Assembly: GCA_030612495.1 (NCBI GenBank)
Contig: JAUWNT010000046.1
Location: 1 to 14,644, forward strand
Direction: 5' to 3'
DNA length: 14,644 bases
Source: Candidatus Aminicenantota bacterium
Lineage (GTDB): Bacteria > Acidobacteriota > Aminicenantia > UBA2199
Each line of letters starts with the position of its first letter. Positions within the stretch are counted from its first letter, which is position 1. A model generated the notes under the pieces. It worked only from the letters and a program-made list of their open reading frames with translations, had not been told where the DNA came from and did not search any database. Of the stretch, positions 1 to 6,838 are shown piece by piece. A program made the position numbers and the translations under genes.

Positions 1-294
1 GTTTTCAAAAATCTTTTTGCTGGACTCTCAGGACCAGCTATAAAACCCCTTGCTCTAAAATTAGTATGGGAGGTTGTTCAAAGCGTTCATATTCCTGTTA
101 TAGGAATTGGAGGGATTTCTTCAGGTAAAGATGTTCTGGAATTTATCTTAACAGGAGCATCAGCTGTACAGACAGGTACAATCAATATTGTTGAACCATC
201 AGCATCAGTAAGAATCATAAAAGAAATTGAAGATATAATGAAAAAATTAAATATAGAAAGCTTAGATGAAATAAAAGGGAAACTTAAAATATGA
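1..294 (+). CDS. pyrD: Dihydroorotate dehydrogenase, class 1B catalytic subunit, C-terminal part (5' end outside window)
   Basis: The first base opens an uninterrupted frame of 97 codons ending in TGA at 292-294. The visible part carries GLSGPAIKP (about residues 8-16) and IPVIGIGGI (about 36-44), followed by a segment reading LTGASAVQTGT. These are the phosphate/FMN-binding loops at the C-terminal end of the TIM barrel in class 1B PyrD. The enzyme oxidises dihydroorotate to orotate in pyrimidine synthesis, and in class 1B it usually works with an iron-sulfur flavoprotein, PyrK, which is not in view. The stop overlaps the pyrF start as ATGA, so the two genes are translationally coupled and share a transcript. 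The catalytic Cys region lies upstream of the window and cannot be checked. Confidence 0.93.
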   Translation, partial: VFKNLFAGLSGPAIKPLALKLVWEVVQSVHIPVIGIGGISSGKDVLEFILTGASAVQTGTINIVEPSASVRIIKEIEDIMKKLNIESLDEIKGKLKI

Positions 295-980
295 AAAATA
301 AAATTATAATAGCTATTGATCTTGATAATTTAGATGCAGCAAAAAAATTGATAGATGAATTAAATGATGCTATTTTTTTTAAAGTTGGACTTTTACCATT
401 TTTAAAATTCGGCAACAAAATAATCTCTTATTTAAAAAGTAAAGATAAAAAGCTGTTTCTTGACCTTAAATTTAAGGATATCCCAAATACCGTATATTGG
501 GCAGTAAAATCATCTTTACAATACTCACCATATTTTTTAACAATTCATCTTACAGGTGGAGCTGAAATGATAAAAAAATCTATTGAGGCTTCAAAAACTG
601 AAAGCAATTTGAATATTTTAGGCGTAACAATTTTAACCTCATTATCAAGAAATGACCTTATCGATACCGGAATAGAGCTTTCAGTAGAAGATACTGTTTT
701 AAAATTATGTGAGCTTGGATTAAAAAATGGTTTAAAATCATTTGTATGCTCACCTCTTGAAATAGAATCCATAAGAAAGAGATTCGGCAAAGATATAACT
801 TTAGTAACTCCCGGGATAAGGCCTGATTGGTCTGAGAAAGGTGATCAAAAAAGGATTTTTACTCCAAAAATGGCAATACAAAAGGGTGCTGATTTTCTTG
901 TTATAGGAAGGCCAATAACACAAAGCAAGAATCCATTAAAAGCATTTAAATCAATTCTTCAAGAAATAGAAAAGAGTTAA
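291..980 (+). CDS. pyrF: Orotidine 5'-phosphate decarboxylase
   Basis: This 229-residue protein has the usual length of a bacterial type 1 OMP decarboxylase, which converts OMP to UMP, the last step of de novo UMP synthesis. The N-terminal strand IAIDLDN gives Asp10 and FFKVGL gives Lys31. The catalytic D-x-K-x-x-D tetrad motif is Asp58-Lys60-Asp63 in LDLKFKDIPNT. The phosphate-binding loops are VTPGIRPDW (about 173-181) and VIGRPIT. The start overlaps the pyrD stop by four bases, which fixes it. The last 68 bases of the gene plus 9 bases past the stop (913-989) recur in direct orientation at 6758-6834 with four mismatches. The original is complete and in frame, so the second copy is the derived one. 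Confidence 0.97.
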   Translation: MKNKIIIAIDLDNLDAAKKLIDELNDAIFFKVGLLPFLKFGNKIISYLKSKDKKLFLDLKFKDIPNTVYWAVKSSLQYSPYFLTIHLTGGAEMIKKSIEASKTESNLNILGVTILTSLSRNDLIDTGIELSVEDTVLKLCELGLKNGLKSFVCSPLEIESIRKRFGKDITLVTPGIRPDWSEKGDQKRIFTPKMAIQKGADFLVIGRPITQSKNPLKAFKSILQEIEKS

Positions 981-1041
981 GCTCAACTTCAAAAACTAAT
1001 AAATTATATCCTATGAATGGTACTGTAAATTTATTAACATT

Positions 1042-1061
1042 ATTAAAAATATTTTTTTAAT
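1042..1061. terminator. A+T-only inverted repeat between convergent genes, possible weak bidirectional terminator
   Basis: The 20 bases form a dyad with 8-bp arms (ATTAAAAA and its complement) around a short loop. They lie between the ends of pyrF and the symporter gene and overlap the symporter stop codon. A run of T follows the left arm on the plus strand and a run of A/T on the minus strand. The position suits a shared terminator for convergent genes, but a stem without G-C pairs would be weak. No better terminator is visible in 981-1056. Confidence 0.3.
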
Positions 1062-2490
1062 CATTTTCTGATTTTTTATCTGGAAAAAATTTGGAAATAA
1101 CTACAAAAACCACTAAAGAGCAAATTATGCCATAAATGTTTGGATCAAGATTAAATGGTAAATCTATCTGCAGCAGAGTTAAAATTAATGTTGTTCCTCC
1201 TCCGGCGAGCATTGCACTAAAGACTCCAGATGAACTTTTATTTTTAAAGAAAAAAGTTCCAATCGTTGGAACAAACAACCCTGAAACCATAAATGCATAT
1301 GAATATAGCATTAATTTCAGAACATTTTGTAGTGAAGATGCTAAAAGTAATGCAAAGGCACCTATTATCAATGTTAAAATTTGTGATTTTCTCAAATTAT
1401 TTTTATCATCACTTTTTATTCTTAAAATATCCGTTAATACATTTCCTGATGCTGCCATTAAACAACTGTCTGCAGTTGACATTACGGCAGAAAAATAAGC
1501 TGACATCATTAGCCCCATTAATCCTACAGGTAAAACAGTTTTTAAAAGAAGTGGTAATCCCATTTCCGGATCAATACTACTACCAGCTGCATACCCTAAT
1601 GTTTCAAACATACCTTGCTCAAATGCTACTCTGGAAAATAATCCAAGTAAAATTCCCATAAATGCCATTATTGGATATTCAAACAATCCTGCAATAAACC
1701 AGGCTTTTTGGGCTTCTTTTTTACTTCTTGAGGCATATATTCTTTGATACAAGGTCATACCTACAAACCAGATAGGAACTATAGTTATTGTCCAATTAAC
1801 AAACTTTTGCCAGGAGATGTTGGTTAATGAGAAAAAATCCTTTGGCAAAACTTTGCTGATTTCACTAAATCCTCCAACAGCAAAATAACAAACAGGAATA
1901 CCAACAAAAAACAGGCCTATTATTAAGATAAGCCATTGTACGGTATCTGTATAAATTACTGCTTTTAATCCTCCCATTACTGTATAAACAACTGCAATAA
2001 CTCCCATAACAAGTAGTGCCATATGTAGTTTAAGCCCAGGAAAAGTTGCACTTGCAAGCTTAGCACCTGCAAGAATCTGCGAACTGGTAAATCCTATATA
2101 CCCAATTGCTGAAATAATACCTGCAAGTAATGCGACCTTTGCATTATAAAAATGTTTAAATATTTGAGGAAAGGTTAAAAGTTTTAATTTATCAGAAAGT
2201 GGGAAAACCTTTGGAATAAGCAGTACTGCACTTAGCCAGGCACCAATTAGTCCGCTAAACAGCATCCAGGATCCGGATATACCAATTAAAAACCCCAGTC
2301 CTCCCAGCCCAATTGAGAATCCTCCACCAACATCAGTAGCTACAACAGAAAGTCCAATATGAAAACTTCCAATTGTACGGCCTCCAACATAATAATCTTC
2401 AGCACCTTTGTTTTTCTTCAAAAAGAAAAAACCAATTCCAAGCATTGCGCTCATATAAATAAAAAAAATAGTAATATCGATCCAGTGCAT
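1057..2490 (-). CDS. Sodium:solute symporter (SSS family) integral membrane protein
   Basis: This 477-residue, strongly hydrophobic protein has about 13 predicted membrane segments and a short charged tail (PDKKSEND). Family landmarks are the EDYYVGGR loop after the first helix (residues 31-38), the glycine-rich helix near 50-70, and the signature GGLKAVIYTDTVQ (173-185). It should import a small solute with Na+. The family includes proline, pantothenate, sialic acid and sugar carriers, so the sequence alone does not fix the substrate. Its ATG shares one base with the upstream racemase stop (TAATG), and no strong Shine-Dalgarno sequence is visible, which suggests translational coupling. As the last gene after two racemases and an amidohydrolase, an amino acid or amino acid derivative is the most likely cargo; this is inferred from context. 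Confidence 0.88.
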   Translation of the reverse strand: MHWIDITIFFIYMSAMLGIGFFFLKKNKGAEDYYVGGRTIGSFHIGLSVVATDVGGGFSIGLGGLGFLIGISGSWMLFSGLIGAWLSAVLLIPKVFPLSDKLKLLTFPQIFKHFYNAKVALLAGIISAIGYIGFTSSQILAGAKLASATFPGLKLHMALLVMGVIAVVYTVMGGLKAVIYTDTVQWLILIIGLFFVGIPVCYFAVGGFSEISKVLPKDFFSLTNISWQKFVNWTITIVPIWFVGMTLYQRIYASRSKKEAQKAWFIAGLFEYPIMAFMGILLGLFSRVAFEQGMFETLGYAAGSSIDPEMGLPLLLKTVLPVGLMGLMMSAYFSAVMSTADSCLMAASGNVLTDILRIKSDDKNNLRKSQILTLIIGAFALLLASSLQNVLKLMLYSYAFMVSGLFVPTIGTFFFKNKSSSGVFSAMLAGGGTTLILTLLQIDLPFNLDPNIYGIICSLVVFVVISKFFPDKKSEND

Positions 2491-3560
2491 TAATTTAATC
2501 TTTTTTCTACATATTTGGAGTTTAATATACGTAAAAGCCCCATATAGTCCATACTGAATTCCAATACATCTCCAACTTTATAATTATTTAAATTTTTTCC
2601 TAAATCAATTACAATCATATCTGAACTTGCACCCACAAATTTAATGTCTTTATCCATAGCCCATATATGTTTTTCATCTACATCCAAAAGGCCAAGATCT
2701 ACAATGGCTCTATTGCTTAATTTACCATAATCTTTTTCTTTAAAATTAAAAGTTTCTCCAGAAACATTAGTTCCTCTATTTCCCACAGGAACAGTTGGTT
2801 TATTATATAATTCGATAATTTCTGTATGTAGAGTAAATATATTTTGATGCATATCTTTAATCTCTGAATTATTGTAAACGTCAGTACCTAAGAACAGTGA
2901 TTCTCCTATTCTAAAATGATTAATAGCAGCAGGCAATGTATTGTTTAAAAGAAGATGTAATACAACCGAACTCCCACCTGAAACATAAGGAATTAATTGG
3001 TTGAATTTCGCTTCAATTAACTGTTCGTATAAACTTAATTGAATAAGTTTATCCTGTGTAGGTAAAACCCCATAAAGACAAGAGAAATTTGCTCCAATCC
3101 CCACAACCTCAATATTGGGCAGACAAAAAACTTTTTTATAAAAGTCCATCAGATCATTTCTTAAAACACCTTCACGCAGTTCCCCCATTTCAATCATAAT
3201 TATTATTTTATGAACTTTATTTTGTTTTCCAGCTATTCTGGATATTTTTCTTATGGTAGAGAGATCAGTATTCATACTTATATCTGCATATTTAACAAGT
3301 TTGGATAATGATGTTGTAGCTGGAGGTTTAATATAAACTGTTTCAATATTTTCATTCAATTCCTTAATAACTTTTAAATTTGTTATACGAGAATCGCATA
3401 TCTGAGTTATTCCCAGTTTTATTAATTCATTTAGATAAAGTTTATTTCCACACAAAACTTTTGATACTATTGCCCATTGGATTTGTTTGTCTTTAAATAA
3501 ATTATTAAGAAACTGAAAGTTTTCTTCTAATTTTTTAGTATCTAATTTCACAAATGCCAT
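2490..3560 (-). CDS. Alanine/ornithine racemase family PLP-dependent enzyme, ornithine-racemase (Orr)-like
   Basis: This 356-residue PLP racemase has a fold-III barrel. IVSKVLCGN holds the probable PLP lysine, Lys34. It is followed by DSRITNLK, a region reading YADISMNTDLSTI, and KIIIMIEMGELREG. Later come the loop GIGANFSCLYGVLPT, SGGSS, and INHFRIGESLFLGTD. This order matches the Orr branch of the family, which interconverts L- and D-ornithine in clostridial ornithine fermentation; other members are broad or uncharacterised. None of the other ornithine fermentation genes (aminomutase, thiolase-like) are present here. Ornithine as substrate is therefore only a family-level suggestion. The gene begins directly after the alr stop (TAAATG), with a strong GGAAGGTGG ribosome site inside the alr 3' end. 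Confidence 0.85.
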   Translation of the reverse strand: MAFVKLDTKKLEENFQFLNNLFKDKQIQWAIVSKVLCGNKLYLNELIKLGITQICDSRITNLKVIKELNENIETVYIKPPATTSLSKLVKYADISMNTDLSTIRKISRIAGKQNKVHKIIIMIEMGELREGVLRNDLMDFYKKVFCLPNIEVVGIGANFSCLYGVLPTQDKLIQLSLYEQLIEAKFNQLIPYVSGGSSVVLHLLLNNTLPAAINHFRIGESLFLGTDVYNNSEIKDMHQNIFTLHTEIIELYNKPTVPVGNRGTNVSGETFNFKEKDYGKLSNRAIVDLGLLDVDEKHIWAMDKDIKFVGASSDMIVIDLGKNLNNYKVGDVLEFSMDYMGLLRILNSKYVEKRLN

Positions 3561-4712
3561 TTAAACCACCTTCCTTTTAATATTTTTAGGTAATCTTGTT
3601 AATGACTCATAATTAAGCATATCACTCATATCGCTAAAAGAGGAAACAGATATCTCAGAAATTCCCTGTTTCCCAATTAAAACTACTTCATCACCTCTTT
3701 TTACAGATGATAAGGATGTTACATCTATTATTAACATATTCATATTAACAAGCCCTATTACTTTAACAAGTTCTCCTCCAACAATTACTTTACCAAAATT
3801 ACTCAGATTTCTCCCAAAGCCTTGAGAGTATCCAATAGGTATAACTGCAATTGTTTTATTTTCCTGAGCTAAATAAGAAGAACCATAACTGATAAATTCG
3901 CCCATTTTAACTTTTTTTACACTCATTACTTTTGTTTTCCAGGTTAAAATTCTTTTTAAGGGATCTGTTTTATCAGTTCTCTGCTGAATATAACCAATGA
4001 ATGTCTCAATACTAGGCCAGAATCCATACTGCATGATACCAATCCTTACCATATCCATTTGTGATTCAGGATAATTAATCAATGCGGCTGAGCAAGCTAT
4101 ATGCCTATATTCAGGTTGAATATTGTTTTTCAAAAAAAGTTGATATATTTTATTAAATTTTTTTGTCTGCCTTCTTACTCTTACATGATTTGCTATACTT
4201 TCTGAACCAGAATAATGTGTAGCCATTCCTTTAACTAAAAAATTATTTTTATTGTCATTAATTAGTTTAAATACTTTATTCAAATCATTTATATCAAAAC
4301 CTGTCCGGTTAAGGCCAGTTTCTACCTCAATATGTATTTTTGCTTTTTTCTTTAGCTTTTTTGCATTTTTTAATGTTTCTTTTAATACGCTATACTCAAA
4401 AACAAAGAATTCAACGCCCTTTTCAATCGCCCATTTTATCCCGGGAGAACTTAACCAGCCCATGACCATTATGTCAGTGTCTGGATTTCTTTTTATTGTA
4501 TATACCAGTTTGGCTTCTCTGCCACAAAACACTGAGAAATGATCAATACCAGCTTCTTCTGATAGTGGTACAATCTGTTCAATACCATGTCCATATGCAT
4601 TGGATTTAACCACCGAAGATATTCTAACTCCTTTATGTAATTTACTTCTAATAAATTGCAGGTTTTCAAAATATTTTAACTTATTGATTTCAATAATTGA
4701 TGTTCCTTCCAT
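3561..4712 (-). CDS. alr: Alanine racemase
   Basis: This 383-residue protein is of normal length for Alr, a PLP enzyme interconverting L- and D-alanine. VVKSNAYGHG carries the PLP lysine, Lys36. The N-terminal barrel has ETGLNRTGFD, with Arg136 contacting the cofactor phenolic oxygen in the family. The C-terminal beta domain has the catalytic tyrosine, Tyr276, in ISYGSSY, followed by PIGYSQGF. One oddity: the usual Met-Asp pair of the active-site entry reads Met324-Asn325 (VNMNMLIID), so the conserved Asp is replaced by Asn, which may alter substrate choice. The sequence looks divergent from housekeeping Alr, and it sits with transport and deacylase genes, so a catabolic or broad-specificity racemase is possible. 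An AAGGAT ribosome site lies in the end of the upstream amidohydrolase gene, five bases before this ATG. Confidence 0.88.
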   Translation of the reverse strand: MEGTSIIEINKLKYFENLQFIRSKLHKGVRISSVVKSNAYGHGIEQIVPLSEEAGIDHFSVFCGREAKLVYTIKRNPDTDIMVMGWLSSPGIKWAIEKGVEFFVFEYSVLKETLKNAKKLKKKAKIHIEVETGLNRTGFDINDLNKVFKLINDNKNNFLVKGMATHYSGSESIANHVRVRRQTKKFNKIYQLFLKNNIQPEYRHIACSAALINYPESQMDMVRIGIMQYGFWPSIETFIGYIQQRTDKTDPLKRILTWKTKVMSVKKVKMGEFISYGSSYLAQENKTIAVIPIGYSQGFGRNLSNFGKVIVGGELVKVIGLVNMNMLIIDVTSLSSVKRGDEVVLIGKQGISEISVSSFSDMSDMLNYESLTRLPKNIKRKVV

Positions 4713-4717
4713 TTTTT

Positions 4718-5854
4718 TTATCCTTGTATGTTTTTAATTATCTGATAAAATATATTGATTCCACTTTTAAGTATTCCATCAGGGAAGTCATAATCAGGAT
4801 TATGTAATTTTGGATGGTCAATTCCAGCACCTAATCCAAAAATAGCTCCTTTATAAACATTCAAAAAATGTCCGAAATCTTCCGACCATCTAAAAGGTAC
4901 GGTTATTTTCTCGATCTGTAACCCGGAATCTTTGGCAGCCTGACAGACAATTGAATTGCAGTATTCATCATTTTTTGAAGCAGGAAATTCTTCTAGAAAA
5001 GATAATGTATTTTCTAAATTTTCATGCTTGCAGGTTTTATCCACAATATCTATCACTTTTTGAATTAGCATTTTTAAATCTGAAGACTTAAATGTCCTTA
5101 AAGTAGCTCTTAATTCTGCGTATCCTGCTGAAGTACCATAGGAAATTTTACCCAATAAAATATGAATAATGGTTACTAAAATTAAGTTTTCATTAGTGTT
5201 TGGATTTTGCAAATTCAAAAATTGATGTATCAGTCTCGAAACAGCTTTGGCAGGATTAATCCCTTTCTCCGGTTCTCCGGCATGACTGGTTTTTCCAAAA
5301 AGTTTAATTTCAACTCCTACTGAAGCGGAGGCAAATACACCATATTTTACAATGATAGTATTTTCCTTAAACCCTGGTAAATTGTGCAAAGCAAACACAT
5401 AATCAATACTGTACTGATTTAGCTTTTCATCAGACAAAATCAATTGAGCACCTTCTCCGGTTTCCTCAGCAGGCTGAAAAAGCAAAATGACTTTTCCCCT
5501 TTTGGGTCTTTTATTATGAAGTCGTACTGCAAGTCCCAACATAATAGACATATGTCCATCATGTCCGCATTTATGTGATACACCATTGAAGACAGATTTA
5601 TATTCAAAAGAGTTTACTTCATCAATAGGCAATGCATCCAATTCGCATCTAAATAAAAGAGTTTTTCCGGGATATTTCCCTGAAAACAGACATGCAATGC
5701 CATTTCCTCCAATATTTTTCACAATTAAATCAGGCTGTAGTTTCTTTAAATAAGAATCTATGGCTTCTGCTGTTTTTTTTTCATGGTGAGATAATTCTGG
5801 ATTAATGTGTAATTGTTTACGGATATTTTTCAACCAGTCTATTTCAAATTCCAT
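4718..5854 (-). CDS. M20 family amidohydrolase (N-acyl-amino-acid deacylase/carboxypeptidase type)
   Basis: This 378-residue metallohydrolase belongs to the M20D group, which includes hippurate hydrolase, indole-acetyl-amino-acid hydrolases and N-acetyl-diaminopimelate deacetylase. The N-terminus LRK/HINPELSHHE is typical. Metal ligands and catalytic residues are Cys96-Gly-His98-Asp in HKCGHDGH, Glu130-Glu131 in AEETGEG, His157 in FALHNLPG and a C-terminal His in LHNPDYDFPD. The dimerisation (lid) domain lies between about 170 and 290, with SHAGEPEKGINP. It should release free amino acids from N-acyl or aromatic-acyl conjugates in the cytoplasm; the exact substrate is unknown. It starts four bases after the acetyltransferase stop without a clear Shine-Dalgarno sequence, so coupling to that gene is likely. 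Confidence 0.9.
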   Translation of the reverse strand: MEFEIDWLKNIRKQLHINPELSHHEKKTAEAIDSYLKKLQPDLIVKNIGGNGIACLFSGKYPGKTLLFRCELDALPIDEVNSFEYKSVFNGVSHKCGHDGHMSIMLGLAVRLHNKRPKRGKVILLFQPAEETGEGAQLILSDEKLNQYSIDYVFALHNLPGFKENTIIVKYGVFASASVGVEIKLFGKTSHAGEPEKGINPAKAVSRLIHQFLNLQNPNTNENLILVTIIHILLGKISYGTSAGYAELRATLRTFKSSDLKMLIQKVIDIVDKTCKHENLENTLSFLEEFPASKNDEYCNSIVCQAAKDSGLQIEKITVPFRWSEDFGHFLNVYKGAIFGLGAGIDHPKLHNPDYDFPDGILKSGINIFYQIIKNIQG

Positions 5855-5858
5855 AATA

Positions 5859-6329
5859 TTATTTTGTGTATCTCATTTCTAAGTATTTATTGGTATACCC
5901 TAGCTTCTCATACAAATGCTTTGCAGGATTGTCTGGTTCAACATGCAAGGCAATATCCCCTATTACAGACTCTGCAGCCTTTTTCATCATAATTTTTCCA
6001 ATTCCCTTACCTCTATAGCCAACATGGGTTGCAATATAAACCAGTATATTTTCCGGCATATAACCATCCATACCAGTTTTATTGATAACAACAGCACTAA
6101 CAATAGTATTTTTATGCTTAGCTGTAATCACGCATCCACCCAGAGGATTTTTGCATTTAAGGTATTTGGGTTTCTGGGAGGCAAATTCAATTGCTTTTGT
6201 AATATCATTTCTGGTATCCCTGAATTGATCAAGATGTGTAAATAAAAAATCAACCAGGTCAGTCTTTAATCCTTCACCAATTTTACGATGAACTTCGATT
6301 TTAATTTCTTGGTTATTTATAATCATCAT
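5859..6329 (-). CDS. GNAT family N-acetyltransferase
   Basis: This 156-residue single-domain GNAT protein contains the acetyl-CoA pyrophosphate-binding motif A, YRGKGIGKIMM (105-115), preceded by the strand ILVYIATHV. It ends with HVEPDNPAKHLYEKLGY, the usual motif B helix. The start is the first of two tandem ATGs and is supported by AGGGAG (6333-6338), five bases upstream at best spacing. It is the first gene of the leftward run that also holds the M20 amidohydrolase, both racemases and the symporter, with only 4 bp to the next gene. Acetylation of an amino acid or amine is plausible, which would oppose or protect against the deacylase, but the acceptor cannot be read from the sequence. Confidence 0.88.
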   Translation of the reverse strand: MMIINNQEIKIEVHRKIGEGLKTDLVDFLFTHLDQFRDTRNDITKAIEFASQKPKYLKCKNPLGGCVITAKHKNTIVSAVVINKTGMDGYMPENILVYIATHVGYRGKGIGKIMMKKAAESVIGDIALHVEPDNPAKHLYEKLGYTNKYLEMRYTK

Positions 6330-6392
6330 TTTCTCCCTTTTTTGATTTACTTAGAAATTATAGAAGATATTTACTTCTTGCTATATTTTCAC

Positions 6393-6420
6393 TCTGGTTA
6401 AAAAAATTTATTTAACCAGA
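6393..6420. promoter_or_regulatory. Perfect 10-bp inverted repeat in the leader of the acetyltransferase operon
   Basis: TCTGGTTAAA (6393-6402) and its exact complement (6411-6420) flank an 8-base A/T loop. The element lies 64-91 bp upstream of the acetyltransferase start and overlaps the stop codon of the recombinase remnant. No T-run follows on either strand, so an intrinsic terminator is unlikely. It could be an operator for a dimeric regulator, an RNA hairpin in the leader, or an end left by a lost mobile element. The symmetry itself is clear; the role is not. Confidence 0.4.
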
Positions 6421-6550
6421 TATGTAATTTTGACTCTGTTGTTCTATATCTTTTGGTTGAACTATTTGCTAACAATGCTTCAATTTCAGGTTTATTTTTT
6501 TCTACATTCTGGTCAATTCTTGATACTCTAAAATAAGCAATTGTTCCCAT
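6398..6550 (-). pseudogene. Truncated serine recombinase (resolvase family) N-terminus
   Basis: An ATG at 6550 opens 50 codons ending in TAA at 6398. The first 30 residues read like the start of a resolvase/invertase: GTIAYFRVSRIDQN followed by VEKNKPEIEALLAN. Ser10 sits in the Y-x-R-V-S motif where the family has its catalytic serine, with Arg8 beside it, and DQN matches the usual D-x-Q. After about residue 31 the similarity stops and the frame runs to a stop. The remaining catalytic domain, the long helix and the DNA-binding domain are absent, since functional members have about 180 residues or more. There is no Shine-Dalgarno sequence. This is therefore a remnant of a site-specific recombinase, and evidence that a mobile element once acted at this junction. 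The 20 C-terminal residues were not recognised. Confidence 0.6.
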
Positions 6551-6588
6551 TTACAATCAATTATACAACGAATATTTACCAAATACAA
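6551..6588 (-). promoter_or_regulatory. Sigma-70-type promoter reading leftward into the recombinase remnant and possibly the acetyltransferase operon
   Basis: On the minus strand TTGTAT (6583-6588) is followed, after exactly 17 bp, by a perfect TATAAT (6560-6565). Transcription would begin at about 6551-6553, almost on the ATG of the recombinase remnant, so that reading frame would be nearly leaderless. Because no terminator is visible further left, this promoter may now drive the acetyltransferase-amidohydrolase-racemase-symporter run. The -35 box matches the consensus in only three of six positions. Confidence 0.45.
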
Positions 6589-6656
6589 TTAAAATCCCAA
6601 CAAAAAATGTTTTGTTTCTTTTAATTTTTGGATATCTTAAAGCTACTTACCTATAT

Positions 6657-6764
6657 TTATTCCTCAAATTTAACTCCTAATTCTGATAATTGCTTTTCAG
6701 GGACCTTTGAAGGAGAACCTGTTAACAAACAAAGAGAAAAAGTGGTTTTAGGAAATGCAATAAC
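6657..6764 (-). repeat. Duplicated 3' end of aspS (left half of the recombination scar)
   Basis: These 108 bases match 8222-8329, the last 36 codons of aspS including its stop, in the same orientation, with three differences. The stop is TAA instead of TAG (6657), the last Glu codon is GAA instead of GAG (6660), and a Ser codon is changed to Phe (6739). The copy ends at CAATAAC (6758-6764), the point where it passes into a copy of the pyrF end. Upstream coding sequence of aspS is absent, so nothing is expressed as a synthetase. The intact gene lies 1.5 kb to the right, on the other side of the peptide transporter gene. Confidence 0.93.
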
Positions 6765-6834
6765 ACAAAACAGAAATCCACTAAAAGCATTTAAATCAAT
6801 TCTTCAAGAAATAGAAAAGAGTTAAGCTCAACTT
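6758..6834 (+). repeat. Duplicated 3' end of pyrF (right half of the recombination scar)
   Basis: These 77 bases match 913-989, the last 22 codons and stop of pyrF plus nine bases beyond it, in direct orientation. Four mismatches cluster at 6770-6781; the remaining 53 bases are identical. The first seven bases, CAATAAC, are shared with the aspS copy, making this a microhomology junction. The homology stops five bases before the peptide transporter stop codon at 6839. A plus-strand reading frame of 65 codons crosses the whole scar and ends in the PyrF tail (NPLKAFKSILQEIEKS), but it is an artefact of the fusion rather than a gene. Confidence 0.93.
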
Positions 6835-6838
6835 TGAG

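Noticed and set aside
3561..4712. Alanine racemase as a pseudogene because of the Asp-to-Asn change
   Set aside because: The frame is full length, PLP lysine, Arg136 and catalytic Tyr276 are intact, and it is packed tightly in an operon with good ribosome sites.
6628..6825. A 65-codon plus-strand reading frame that ends with the PyrF tail
   Set aside because: It is made of antisense aspS sequence joined to the pyrF end. The frame match to pyrF is a one-in-three chance and the first two thirds have no coding origin on this strand.
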